Source of the DNA: Candidatus Aminicenantota bacterium
GTDB lineage: Bacteria; Acidobacteriota; Aminicenantia; Aminicenantales; Aminicenantaceae
DNA: 7,073 bases
Direction: 5' to 3'
Assembly (NCBI GenBank): GCA_030620655.1
Contig: JAUXEH010000145.1
Span: 1-7,073, forward strand
The notes under the pieces were generated by a model. The model made no database searches, was not told the origin of the DNA, and saw nothing but the letters and a program-made list of their open reading frames with translations. Of this stretch, positions 1-6,736 are shown piece by piece. Position 1 is the stretch's first letter. The number at the start of each line of letters is the position of its first letter. Made by a program: the position numbers and the translations under genes.

Positions 1-360
1 AGGAGAAACATTTCTTTCTCTCACCTCCCCATGCGCTCGGAGTGAAAACGGCCGGCTTCCGAACTCCGCACTGTCATCCTCCATGCCTGGTCTATGAGCC
101 GGTCCAAGATAGACACATATTCCCATTTATTCCGTCCCTACCCCTGGTCCTTTCTATACATGATGAGAACTTCGGAAAAGTATGAAGCTTGCGCTGAATG
201 CGGCAGTACTGAAATAGCACCGGTGATCGGAGGAGGTGGCCTGCAAGGCTGCGTATAGGCAGATAGGGTGGGAGGGATAATTGATGGGGGTGGACAGCCT
301 GAAGCCTCCCTTCGTTAAGGCTCTCGGGAGGTGGGAACAGTAGGGGGGAGGTCTGGCAGG
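1..360. other. Left flank without a convincing gene
   Basis: No reading frame here has both a start with a ribosome-binding site and a recognisable product. The stretch lies downstream of the sigma operon and is less GC-rich than the genes. On the minus strand a frame runs from an ATG at 159-161 to a TGA at 21-23 but is broken by an in-frame TAG at 138-140, so it could be a decayed gene end. Near the operon end there is an inverted repeat, CCTCCC (305-310) with GGGAGG (326-331), and a weaker pair AGCCTG (296-301) with CAGGCT (357-362) that spans the last stop codon. Neither is followed by a T-run on the minus strand, so an intrinsic terminator is not demonstrated. Confidence 0.6.
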
Positions 361-1218
361 CTATTTGATCCAGATCTGGAAGGTCACTCCATTTTCCTCG
401 TCATGGATCTCCAGGACCTCGCCCTCCATGTCGAGGAGCTGGCGGATGATCCTGTCCAGGTCATACCCTTCTCTCCTCAGACTGGCCTTATCCTCCTCGG
501 AGATGGCGGAAAACGCCAGGTCGGCCAAGGCCCAGGGGATGTTGAGCTTCAAGGCCGGCTTGCGCTGGCCACGCTTGTAGATGCGGATACACAGGATCCG
601 CGCTCCCCGTACCCCCCTCTCCTCCGGCCCTTCCCCGTATTCCTCGAACGCATCGGGATCGATGCGCAGGATGGCCAACTTGGCCCGGTCCCGGAGCTCG
701 TCGTCGCGGGACTCATCCAGGATCTCTTTGAGGACCGGGAGCGCCTTCTCCCGGGTCCGCTGTTCATCCACGAAGCTCAGCCGGATGGCGGTGTAATAGC
801 GCACGTCCCGGTAGTCGCTTCGCAGCCTTTTTTCAGCTTCGTCCAGGTAGGACCTGCGGCCTTTGGTGTACAGGCGGATGGCCAGGTCCACGATGGTGTT
901 CTCGGCGTCTTCTATCAGGCTCCGGTCCGCGTCCTCCTGGCGGAGGAAGCGCTTGAACACGGCCAGGGCGTCCGCCTCCTTTCCCCTCTGCTCCTCCAGG
1001 CATTTGCCCTTGTAGAAGAGGGCCTGGGCATAGTACCGGCTGTCCGGGTGTTTTTCCAGGAGTTCGTCCAGTATCTTCTGGGCCTGGGCCCACTTCTTGT
1101 CGAAGATCAGGACCTTGGCCTCGGTGAACAGATCGTAATCGGACTGGGCCTGGATGTATGTCTGTCCCAGGGAGGCGGCCGCGATGACGGTCAGGAGGAT
1201 GATGCTGATTCTTCTCAT
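361..1218 (-). CDS. Secreted TPR-like protein with C-terminal SHOCT-like/YvlB-type domain
   Basis: This 285-residue protein has a signal peptide (MRR, then hydrophobic residues 5-18, probable cleavage near residues 23-26). No lipobox cysteine is present, so it is probably periplasmic or exported, not a lipoprotein. Residues 28-95 form two helical TPR-like repeats (AKVLIFDKKWAQAQKILDEL, then AQALFYKGKCLEE and the following helix), and residues 100-190 continue as charged helical, HEAT/TPR-like segments. Residues 205-285 differ: a basic beta-strand pair (ILCIRIYKRG), a hydrophobic strand/helix (LKLNIPWALADLAF), a helix with GYDLDRIIRQLLD, and an acidic final hairpin ending in FQIWIK. That layout resembles the small domain found at the end of YvlB/DUF2089-type proteins; this is judged by eye. 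The start follows the anti-sigma stop by one base (TGA-G-ATG), with a weak GAGG upstream, so it is the third operon gene and probably translationally coupled. A sensor or accessory role for the sigma/anti-sigma pair is inference. Confidence 0.85.
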   Translation of the reverse strand: MRRISIILLTVIAAASLGQTYIQAQSDYDLFTEAKVLIFDKKWAQAQKILDELLEKHPDSRYYAQALFYKGKCLEEQRGKEADALAVFKRFLRQEDADRSLIEDAENTIVDLAIRLYTKGRRSYLDEAEKRLRSDYRDVRYYTAIRLSFVDEQRTREKALPVLKEILDESRDDELRDRAKLAILRIDPDAFEEYGEGPEERGVRGARILCIRIYKRGQRKPALKLNIPWALADLAFSAISEEDKASLRREGYDLDRIIRQLLDMEGEVLEIHDEENGVTFQIWIK

Positions 1219-1219
1219 C

Positions 1220-2026
1220 TCAAACCTCGCTTTCCTGCAGTTCTTTCTTGACCAGCTTGATCTTCATGACCAGCTTCCTTTCCTGGATGAGCGCCTGGAG
1301 CTTGGCCAGCTCGGCGGCTGAGAGCTCATGGCTGATCTGGCTCAGCTCCAGGAACAGCAGCTCGATCTGGTCACACAGGGCCTTGGCCTTGGCCATCCGG
1401 TACGAATCCAGATGCTGGTCGATGTATTTCTTCTTGGACAGGAGGTCTTTGGCCTGCTGGGAGGCGAAGTCGCTCTGCCAGAAATCCGCAGCCTGCTCCG
1501 GGGTCGACTGGACCAGGTCGAGCAGCAGGTACTGGCTCCTGTCCAGATAGTCCAGCGTCGTGCGGCGGGCGACCTCGATGTCCATGCTCTCCAGCGCCCC
1601 AGCCGGGATGACCAGCTCCCGGGCGGCCAGATCCGTGGGGGCGGAGGGACGGAAGACCAGGAGGGTCAGGGCCGCCCCCATCAGGACACCCATAAACAGG
1701 GCGGCATAGACCGGACGCATCCGGGGCGCCAGCAGGGCGCCCCAGAACCCGGTCCGACCCGGATCATAGGCCTTCGAACCACGCCCCAGCACCCGGTCCG
1801 CGATCTTATCAGGGAGGCTTTCCCAGTCCACCTTCTCCATGGCGGCGGCCATCTCCGGATTCAGGGTGTCCGCCCCGTTGAAGACCTTCTTCATGTCGTT
1901 CATCTCCCGGAGGCAGCCCGGACAGGTCTGGAGGTGGGACTCCATGGCCCGGCTCATCTCTTCGGGGAGCTCCCCGTAGAGATAGGCCGCCAGTTCTTTT
2001 TGATAACGTTCACACTGTGTGTTCAT
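1220..2026 (-). CDS. Membrane anti-sigma factor with zinc-finger (zf-HC2/ZAS) domain
   Basis: This 268-residue protein is predicted to hold the neighbouring ECF sigma factor inactive at the inner membrane. Residues 1-45 carry the zinc-binding anti-sigma signature: Cys5 and the H31-x3-C35-x2-C38 motif (HLQTCPGC), with the usual helix AAYLYGELPEEM between them. Residues 46-100 are a linker, and residues about 106-125 form one membrane segment (VYAALFMGVLMGAALTLLVF). The outer part (residues 150-268) is almost wholly helical with heptad-like leucines (YLDRSQYLLLDLV; LCDQIELLFLELSQISHEL) and is probably the signal-sensing part. I chose the ATG at 2024-2026: it overlaps the sigma stop as ATGA, has GGGAG (2034-2038) 7 bases upstream, and starts exactly at the zinc finger. 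The frame stays open further upstream to 2347, but only as antisense-free read-through inside the sigma gene. Whether release occurs by proteolysis or by zinc/redox change cannot be told from sequence. Confidence 0.9.
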   Translation of the reverse strand: MNTQCERYQKELAAYLYGELPEEMSRAMESHLQTCPGCLREMNDMKKVFNGADTLNPEMAAAMEKVDWESLPDKIADRVLGRGSKAYDPGRTGFWGALLAPRMRPVYAALFMGVLMGAALTLLVFRPSAPTDLAARELVIPAGALESMDIEVARRTTLDYLDRSQYLLLDLVQSTPEQAADFWQSDFASQQAKDLLSKKKYIDQHLDSYRMAKAKALCDQIELLFLELSQISHELSAAELAKLQALIQERKLVMKIKLVKKELQESEV

Positions 2027-2607
2027 GGCTGTGCTCCCACATAGGGGCTCATATGGATTTTGAGGTTCTGAATGGCCTTGAAATTGAGCGACTTGACCGT
2101 GCCCACGGCGATGTTCAGAATCTGGGCGATCTCCGTGTAATGCAGCTGGTTGTAGTGCCGCATCACGAAGATCATCCGCTGGCGCTCGGACAGCCGGCTC
2201 AAACAGAGCCCGAAGATGTCCTTGAGGTCCGAGGAGGATGTGGGATCCGGGGCAGGACCGGACCACTCGTATTTGACCTCCTCGGGCTCGGCATCGACCA
2301 GGAATTCGCGGTCCTTCCTGTGCTGCCTGCGGTATTGGTCGATGCACAGGTTCTTGGCGATCTGGAGCAGCCAGTTCTGGAAGTTCTTCCCCGGCTCGAA
2401 CATGGCCGCCTTCTGATAGAACCGCAGGAACGTCTCCTGCACGATGTCCATGGCATCCTCATGGTTCCGGAAGAAGGAAAACGCCAGCAGAAAGACCTTT
2501 TTCTGATAGAGGCGGATTATGGCTTTGAAGGCCTCCCGGTCGCCCTCACAGGCCCTCAGCACCAGAGCATGGATGCGCGCCTGCTCGGCCGTGTCTCGAC
2601 GCTCCAT
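2023..2607 (-). CDS. ECF-family RNA polymerase sigma factor
   Basis: This 194-residue protein is the normal size for a group IV (ECF) sigma-70 factor, which directs RNA polymerase to a small stress regulon. Region 2 covers residues about 25-95: DAMDIVQETFLRFYQ (51-65, the core-binding region 2.2 helix) and FQNWLLQIAKNLCIDQYRR (76-94, regions 2.3-2.4 for -10 melting and recognition). A variable acidic linker (100-128) leads to region 4 (130-185), with LSERQRMIFVMRHY (139-152) and the helix-turn-helix HYTEIAQILNIAVGTVKS (156-173). The usual SRLxRA sequence after VGTVK is SLNFKAIQ here. Region 3 is absent, as expected. ATG at 2607 is preceded in frame by a TGA five codons before it, so it is the only ATG start; GAGGAG (2620-2625) is rather far upstream (12 bases). 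First gene of the operon, preceded by an ECF-type promoter and followed by its anti-sigma gene. Confidence 0.95.
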   Translation of the reverse strand: MERRDTAEQARIHALVLRACEGDREAFKAIIRLYQKKVFLLAFSFFRNHEDAMDIVQETFLRFYQKAAMFEPGKNFQNWLLQIAKNLCIDQYRRQHRKDREFLVDAEPEEVKYEWSGPAPDPTSSSDLKDIFGLCLSRLSERQRMIFVMRHYNQLHYTEIAQILNIAVGTVKSLNFKAIQNLKIHMSPYVGAQP

Positions 2608-2635
2608 CAGGTCTCAGAACTCCTCAAGGTTTTAG

Positions 2636-2655
2636 CTCCGTCGAGTTCTACGGAG
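2636..2655. repeat. 20-base imperfect palindrome over the sigma operon promoter
   Basis: CTCCGT (2636-2641) and ACGGAG (2650-2655) are inverted copies separated by 8 bases, within which GA (2643-2644) and TC (2647-2648) also pair. The element covers the proposed -10 of the sigma operon and its likely transcription start. It could be an operator, or a hairpin in the 5' leader or at the end of the upstream exporter transcript. No T-run follows on the minus strand, so it is a poor terminator. Confidence 0.45.
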
Positions 2656-2674
2656 GAAGATGGCAAAAGGTTCA
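2649..2674 (-). promoter_or_regulatory. Candidate ECF-type (SigW-like) promoter of the sigma operon
   Basis: Read on the minus strand, the sequence has TGAACC (plus 2669-2674), a 16-base spacer, and CGTA (plus 2649-2652). The Bacillus SigW consensus is TGAAAC-N16-CGTA, and ECF factors in general prefer a GAAC core at -35. The match is therefore 5 of 6 and 4 of 4 at the expected spacing. The -35 is followed by a short T-tract (TTTT), also common in ECF promoters. It lies about 42 bases before the sigma start codon, leaving a short leader, and fits positive autoregulation. It was found by eye, so a chance match is possible, but position and spacing are right. Confidence 0.6.
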
Positions 2675-2707
2675 CCCCCTGCAGCCAGAAACATCGCGTA
2701 TCCTGTC

Positions 2708-3985
2708 CTATCTATAGCGGAGCCACTTGAAGATCTCGGCCAGGCGGGGCGGCTTGCCGTACATCAGGATACCCACCCGATAGATTTTGCCCGAGAGCCA
2801 GATCATGGCCAGGATGGCGGCGATCAACAGGACTATGGACCCCAAGATCTGGACGAAGGAGGGCAGCAGGATGCAGATGCGCAGCAGCATGAGCATGGGC
2901 GCGAAGAAGGGGAAAAGGGAGAGGGACACCGACAGGGTGCTGTCCGGGCTGCGCATTATGAACATGATCAGCAGCAAGGGGATGACCAGCATCATGATCA
3001 CGGGCATCATAAGCTGCTGGGCCTCCTTCTCATTGTTGACCATGGAGCCGATGGCCGCGAACAGCGTGGAATACAGGAAATATCCCAGCACGAAGTAGAT
3101 CATGAAGTAAACGAAGACATAGGGCGGGATAGTCGGGATCTTGAAGGCATCCATCTGAGGAAAGGCCGACGAGGCCAGGGCCCGGCCCTTGGTGGCCAGG
3201 GCGAGGCCGAAGAGGGTCCAGATGGCGTACTGGGTGAATCCCACGGCGGCAATCCCGACGATTTTCCCGGCCATGAGCTGGAACGGCCTGATCGACGAGA
3301 GCACGATTTCCACCACGCGCGAGCTTTTCTCTTCGATCACGCCGCGCATGACCGCCTGGCCGTAGAAGATGAGCGTCATGTACAGGATGAGGACCAAGAA
3401 ATAGGAGACCAGGAACGTTCCGCCGGTGTCCTCTTCCACCCCCCGGGTCGTGACCTTGAGGGTCGACAGGGAGACCGGCTTCGTCAGGCGGCCGATCAGC
3501 TGGGGATCGATGGCCGCACCCTTGAGCCGCTTCTCGATGATCACGGAATTCAGGGCCATGCGGATGTTCTGGGTCTTCTCGAAATCCGAGACATGCTCGG
3601 AGACGAACTCGGCTCGTCCCCCGGACACGATGTCCGCGGGCAGATAGAGGTAGGCCGAAAGCTCCTTCTTCAATACCCTCTGATTCAATCGCTCCCGGAG
3701 CTCCGCCAGATCGCCCGACATCCGGTGCTCTTCCAGGATGTAGCGGAGGGAGCCGTCCTTCAGCCGGACACTGCTCAGCTTTTGTTCCAACCCGGGATAG
3801 ACCTCGCCGCTGGCATCCACTACCGCGATCGTCTCCTGCTGCTCCACGGTCATCACAGACAGCACGATCGGCACGACAAGCATCAGGGACATGAACACCG
3901 GTCCCAGGACCGTGCCGATGATAAAGCCCTTGGTCCGGACGATCTGGAGGTATTCCCGTTTGATGACAGCGAGGATCTTACGCAT
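2708..3985 (-). CDS. NatB-like ABC-2 transporter permease
   Basis: This 425-residue integral membrane protein is the export channel of an ABC-2 exporter of the NatB family (family members export Na+ or other compounds). A first membrane segment at residues about 21-43 is followed by a large extracytoplasmic domain (about 45-190), then about six segments near 193-213, 238-262, 288-312, 324-345, 352-372 and 376-397. The family hallmark lies before the third segment: EEKSSRVVEIVLSSIRPFQL (218-237), the cytoplasmic coupling-helix region, followed by GKIVG. The C-terminus, GKIYRVGILMYGKPP and a WLRYR tail, is also typical of NatB-like proteins. The start overlaps the ATPase end by 8 bases and has GGGAGG (3991-3996) 5 bases upstream, so the two are translationally coupled and made in step. 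Length and residues look intact. The substrate cannot be told from sequence. Confidence 0.93.
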   Translation of the reverse strand: MRKILAVIKREYLQIVRTKGFIIGTVLGPVFMSLMLVVPIVLSVMTVEQQETIAVVDASGEVYPGLEQKLSSVRLKDGSLRYILEEHRMSGDLAELRERLNQRVLKKELSAYLYLPADIVSGGRAEFVSEHVSDFEKTQNIRMALNSVIIEKRLKGAAIDPQLIGRLTKPVSLSTLKVTTRGVEEDTGGTFLVSYFLVLILYMTLIFYGQAVMRGVIEEKSSRVVEIVLSSIRPFQLMAGKIVGIAAVGFTQYAIWTLFGLALATKGRALASSAFPQMDAFKIPTIPPYVFVYFMIYFVLGYFLYSTLFAAIGSMVNNEKEAQQLMMPVIMMLVIPLLLIMFIMRSPDSTLSVSLSLFPFFAPMLMLLRICILLPSFVQILGSIVLLIAAILAMIWLSGKIYRVGILMYGKPPRLAEIFKWLRYR

Positions 3986-4883
3986 GGCTGCCTCCCACCT
4001 TGTCGATGAAAATGGCGTTGAGGGTCGGCTCTTTGACCTCGAAGCGGCCGACGCGGAGACGTCCGGCCACCAGCTTCAGGAGCTCCTGCGGGTCGACCTG
4101 CTCCTTGAGCTGGATCTCCATGGTGCGCCCGTAGTCGTCCAGCCTGGCGATCCCCGGGAAATCCCGCACAAAGCCGGCATCCCCCTCGTAGTCGAGCACC
4201 ACCGTGTTTTTGCCGTACTGCTGCTTAATCTCCTTGAGACCGCCTTCCAGGACTTTTTCCGCCTTGTTGATGAGGCAGATGTTGTCGCAGATCATCTCGA
4301 CCTGCTCCATGCGGTGGGTGGAGAAGATGATCGTGGCACCCCGGCCGCGCATCTCCAGCATCACGTCCTTGAACAGCTTGGTGTTGACCGGGTCCAGGCC
4401 CGAGAAGGGCTCGTCCAGGATGACGAGCCGGGGGTCATGCATGATCGTGGCGATGAACTGGGCCTTCTGCTGCATGCCCCGGGAGAGCTCCTCCGTCTTC
4501 TTCGACCGCCACTCCGCGAGGTCGAACCGCTCCAGCCAGTGGTCCACGGTCTTGCGCGCCTGAGGGGGCCTGAGTCCCTTCAGGGTCGCCAGGAACAGCA
4601 GCTGCTCGCCCAGCCTCATCTTGGGGTAGAGCCCCCTGTCTTCCGGCAGGTACCCGATGCTCTGCTTCATTTCCTCGTCCATGCCGCGGCCCAGGACCTC
4701 GATCCGGCCTGAGTCGGGGATGATGATGTTCATGACCATCCGGATGGTCGTGGTCTTGCCGGCGCCGTTGGGCCCCAGGAGGCCGTAAATGGCACGCTCG
4801 GGGATCGCAAAGGACAGGTGCTTGACCGCATAAAAAGAACCAAACCGTTTGGATACATCCTCTATTGTGAGTGCATTCGCCAT
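3978..4883 (-). CDS. NatA-like ABC transporter ATP-binding protein
   Basis: This 301-residue ATPase powers the adjacent NatB-like permease. Visible motifs in order: Walker A GPNGAGKT (37-44); the Q-loop region IGYLPEDRGLY (76-86), where the usual Gln is Glu, as is common in this subfamily; signature LSRGMQQK (133-140); Walker B LVILDE with D157 and E158; D-loop SGLD (161-164); switch His190 in STH. All catalytic residues are present. The C-terminal part (about 225-301) is a DUF4162-like extension, ending in KEPTLNAIFIDKVGG, as in NatA-type ATPases. I prefer the ATG at 4881-4883: GAGGGAG (4890-4896) lies 6 bases upstream and the protein begins at the ABC core. A longer frame to 4973 would run through the promoter and add 30 non-homologous residues. 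First gene of a two-gene operon, divergent from sppA. Confidence 0.95.
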   Translation of the reverse strand: MANALTIEDVSKRFGSFYAVKHLSFAIPERAIYGLLGPNGAGKTTTIRMVMNIIIPDSGRIEVLGRGMDEEMKQSIGYLPEDRGLYPKMRLGEQLLFLATLKGLRPPQARKTVDHWLERFDLAEWRSKKTEELSRGMQQKAQFIATIMHDPRLVILDEPFSGLDPVNTKLFKDVMLEMRGRGATIIFSTHRMEQVEMICDNICLINKAEKVLEGGLKEIKQQYGKNTVVLDYEGDAGFVRDFPGIARLDDYGRTMEIQLKEQVDPQELLKLVAGRLRVGRFEVKEPTLNAIFIDKVGGSHA

Positions 4884-4916
4884 GGGCTGCTCCCTCAGTA
4901 CTCTGGGTGACACTGT

Positions 4917-4945
4917 ATTGTAATGAAGGCGGGCGGTGTTTGCAA
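4917..4945 (-). promoter_or_regulatory. Candidate sigma-70 promoter of the ABC exporter operon
   Basis: On the minus strand TTGCAA (4940-4945) is followed after 17 bases by TACAAT (4917-4922), 4 of 6 and 5 of 6 to the TTGACA/TATAAT consensus. The likely transcription start near 4910 gives a leader of about 27 bases that contains the GAGGGAG ribosome-binding site. Confidence 0.5.
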
Positions 4946-4956
4946 ATCCTGACCGG

Positions 4957-4985
4957 TTTACTAATGACAGCAAGTCTTATATAGT
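4957..4985 (+). promoter_or_regulatory. Candidate sigma-70 promoter of sppA
   Basis: TTTACT (4957-4962), a 17-base spacer and TATAGT (4980-4985) match 4 of 6 and 5 of 6 consensus bases. Transcription would begin near 4992, about 32 bases before the ATG at 5024. The -35 lies only 11 bases from the -35 of the divergent exporter promoter, so one bound regulator could affect both. Confidence 0.5.
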
Positions 4986-5023
4986 GAAGGACCGCACACA
5001 CGGTGCATACAGGAGCAGAGAAT

Positions 5024-6736
5024 ATGCGCAAAGGAACCTATGTCCTCATCATCCTGATGGTCTTTTTCATCCTGCTCTCACTCACGGTCGCCTCCTTCTT
5101 CTACTTCCAGTTCTCGAAAGCCCCGGCGGTGAAATCCCAGTCATTCTTGGAGCTCCGGCTCCTGGGAGAGATCCAGGAAAAAGCCGGCCCCGACATCATG
5201 AGCCTCCTCTACCTCAAGCCCGAGGCGCTCTCCATGTATGATATCTGGACCAACCTGCGCAAGGCGAAGGTCGACAGCCGGATCACGGCCGTGGTCCTGC
5301 GCATGGGTAACCTGGTGTGTGACTGGGCCAAGGTCAACGAGATCCGGGACCTGGTCCTGGATTTCCGCGCATCCGGGAAGAAAGCCTACGCCTACATCGA
5401 GGAGGCCATCGAATTCGACAAGGAATACTACCTGGCCACCGCCTGTGACAAGATCGTGCTCCATCCCCAGGGATTCCTCATCATCAACGGGATCGGCGGC
5501 CACATCCCCTTCGTCAAACAGGCCCTGGACAAGCTGGGGGTGGAGGCCGAGGTCGAACACGTGGAGGAATACAAGACCGCCTACCACATGTTCACCCACG
5601 ATAAACTGACCCCGGCCCACCGGGAGATGCTCGACTCGATCTACGCGAGCCTATACGACCAGTACGTCCGAAAGGTCGCGGAAGCCAGGGGGAAAAGCGA
5701 AGAGGACGTCAAAGAGCTCCTCGATCACGGTTTTTTCCAGGGGGAATCCGCCAAAGAGGCGGGGCTCGTGGATGCGCTGCTGTATGAGGACCAGTTCATG
5801 GAATTGATCATGGGGGATCGCAAGAAGATCAACCGCGTCTCGCACCAGCAGTATCTCCGTATCAGCCCCAGGTCCCTGGGCCTCGACCGGGGCCGGAAGA
5901 TCGCCTTGATCTACGGCATGGGCCCGATCATCAGCGGTACCGGGATGTACGGGATGATGGGGAGCGAGACCATATCCCGCTGGATCCGGAGGGCCCGCCG
6001 GGACAAATCCATCGCGGCCATCGTCTTCCGCATAGACAGCCCCGGCGGCTCGGCCGTGGCCTCCGACTCCATCTGGCGGGAGGTGGTCCTGGCCAAACAG
6101 GAAAAACCCGTCATCATCTCCATGTCCGACATGGCTGGCTCCGGAGGCTACCAGGTTGCGATGGCCGCCCACAGGATCGTGGCCCATCCGCAGACCCTGA
6201 CCGGGTCCATCGGGGTCATCTTCGCCAAGATCAACCTGAGGCGGCTCTACGCCAAGCTGGGGATCACCGCGGAGAAGGTCCAGTACGGCGAGCGGGCCGA
6301 CATGTTTTCCTCTTTCCGGAAGGCCACCCCGGAGGAACGGGATCTGCTGAAGCAGGAGATCCTCAAGACCTATGACCACTTCATCACCAAGGCGGCCGAG
6401 GGCCGCAAGATGACCAAGGAAGAGATCGATCGCATCGGCAAAGGCCGCGTCTGGACCGGGGCACAGGCCCTGGAGCTGGGACTGGTGGACGAGATGGGCG
6501 GCCTCTCCCGGGCCGTGGCCATCGCCAAGGAGTTGGCCGGGATTCCGGACAGGGATCAGGTCCGGTTCGATGTGTGGCCGAAGAAGATCTCCTTCTGGGA
6601 TATGGTCTGGGGCAGGCGGGCCGTCCGCCTGGATATGAAGCTTCCCCCCCGGATGAAGAAGATCCTCTCCACCCTGTCTTTGCTGGACAGGAATGTGCCA
6701 TGGGCTCTCATGCCCTTCTGGCTCCCTACGGACTAG
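5024..6736 (+). CDS. sppA: Signal peptide peptidase SppA, 67K type (S49 serine protease)
   Basis: This 570-residue membrane-anchored protease degrades cleaved signal peptides and other membrane-bound peptides on the outer face of the inner membrane. Residues about 5-29 form one hydrophobic anchor. Two tandem S49 domains follow, as in E. coli SppA: an N-terminal one (about 45-270) and a C-terminal one (about 290-510). The catalytic dyad is intact: Lys184 in EEYKTAYHMF matches E. coli Lys209 (GTYKSAVEPF), and Ser373 in MAGSGGY matches Ser409. The RIDSPGGSAVASD motif (336-348) and TLTGSIGV (391-398) complete the active-site framework. I chose the ATG at 5024 because AGGAG (5011-5015) stands 8 bases before it; an in-frame GTG at 5003 has no such site. 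Single-gene unit divergent from the exporter operon. Length is close to the E. coli enzyme (618 residues). Confidence 0.96.
   Translation: MRKGTYVLIILMVFFILLSLTVASFFYFQFSKAPAVKSQSFLELRLLGEIQEKAGPDIMSLLYLKPEALSMYDIWTNLRKAKVDSRITAVVLRMGNLVCDWAKVNEIRDLVLDFRASGKKAYAYIEEAIEFDKEYYLATACDKIVLHPQGFLIINGIGGHIPFVKQALDKLGVEAEVEHVEEYKTAYHMFTHDKLTPAHREMLDSIYASLYDQYVRKVAEARGKSEEDVKELLDHGFFQGESAKEAGLVDALLYEDQFMELIMGDRKKINRVSHQQYLRISPRSLGLDRGRKIALIYGMGPIISGTGMYGMMGSETISRWIRRARRDKSIAAIVFRIDSPGGSAVASDSIWREVVLAKQEKPVIISMSDMAGSGGYQVAMAAHRIVAHPQTLTGSIGVIFAKINLRRLYAKLGITAEKVQYGERADMFSSFRKATPEERDLLKQEILKTYDHFITKAAEGRKMTKEEIDRIGKGRVWTGAQALELGLVDEMGGLSRAVAIAKELAGIPDRDQVRFDVWPKKISFWDMVWGRRAVRLDMKLPPRMKKILSTLSLLDRNVPWALMPFWLPTD

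Noticed and set aside
305..331. CCTCCC/GGGAGG stem as terminator of the sigma operon
   Set aside because: Six-base stem with a 15-base loop and no following T-run; too weak to call an intrinsic terminator.
331..1251. 306-codon plus-strand open frame opposite the TPR gene
   Set aside because: Low-complexity, Gly/Leu/Val-rich product without motifs; the opposite strand encodes a signal peptide and ordered repeats.
2027..2347. N-terminal extension of the anti-sigma frame
   Set aside because: It lies inside the sigma gene in another frame; the ATG at 2024-2026 has a ribosome-binding site and begins at the zinc finger.
1328..2730. Two plus-strand frames (1328-2044 and 2017-2730) opposite the anti-sigma and sigma genes
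   Set aside because: The minus-strand products carry diagnostic ECF and zinc-finger motifs; the plus-strand products show none.
2660..4009. 449-codon plus-strand open frame opposite the permease gene
   Set aside because: Its translation is rich in His, Asp, Gln and Gly with no domain, and it mirrors a clear NatB-like gene; typical antisense shadow in GC-rich DNA.
4884..4973. Longer start for the ABC ATPase
   Set aside because: It would run through the promoter region and lacks a ribosome-binding site; the ABC core begins at the 4883 start.
5003..5023. GTG start for SppA at 5003
   Set aside because: The ATG at 5024 has AGGAG at the proper distance, and the hydrophobic anchor starts directly after it.
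5141..6379. Minus-strand frames opposite sppA (5141-5620 and 5651-6379)
   Set aside because: They overlap an intact SppA with catalytic Lys and Ser and have shadow-like composition.
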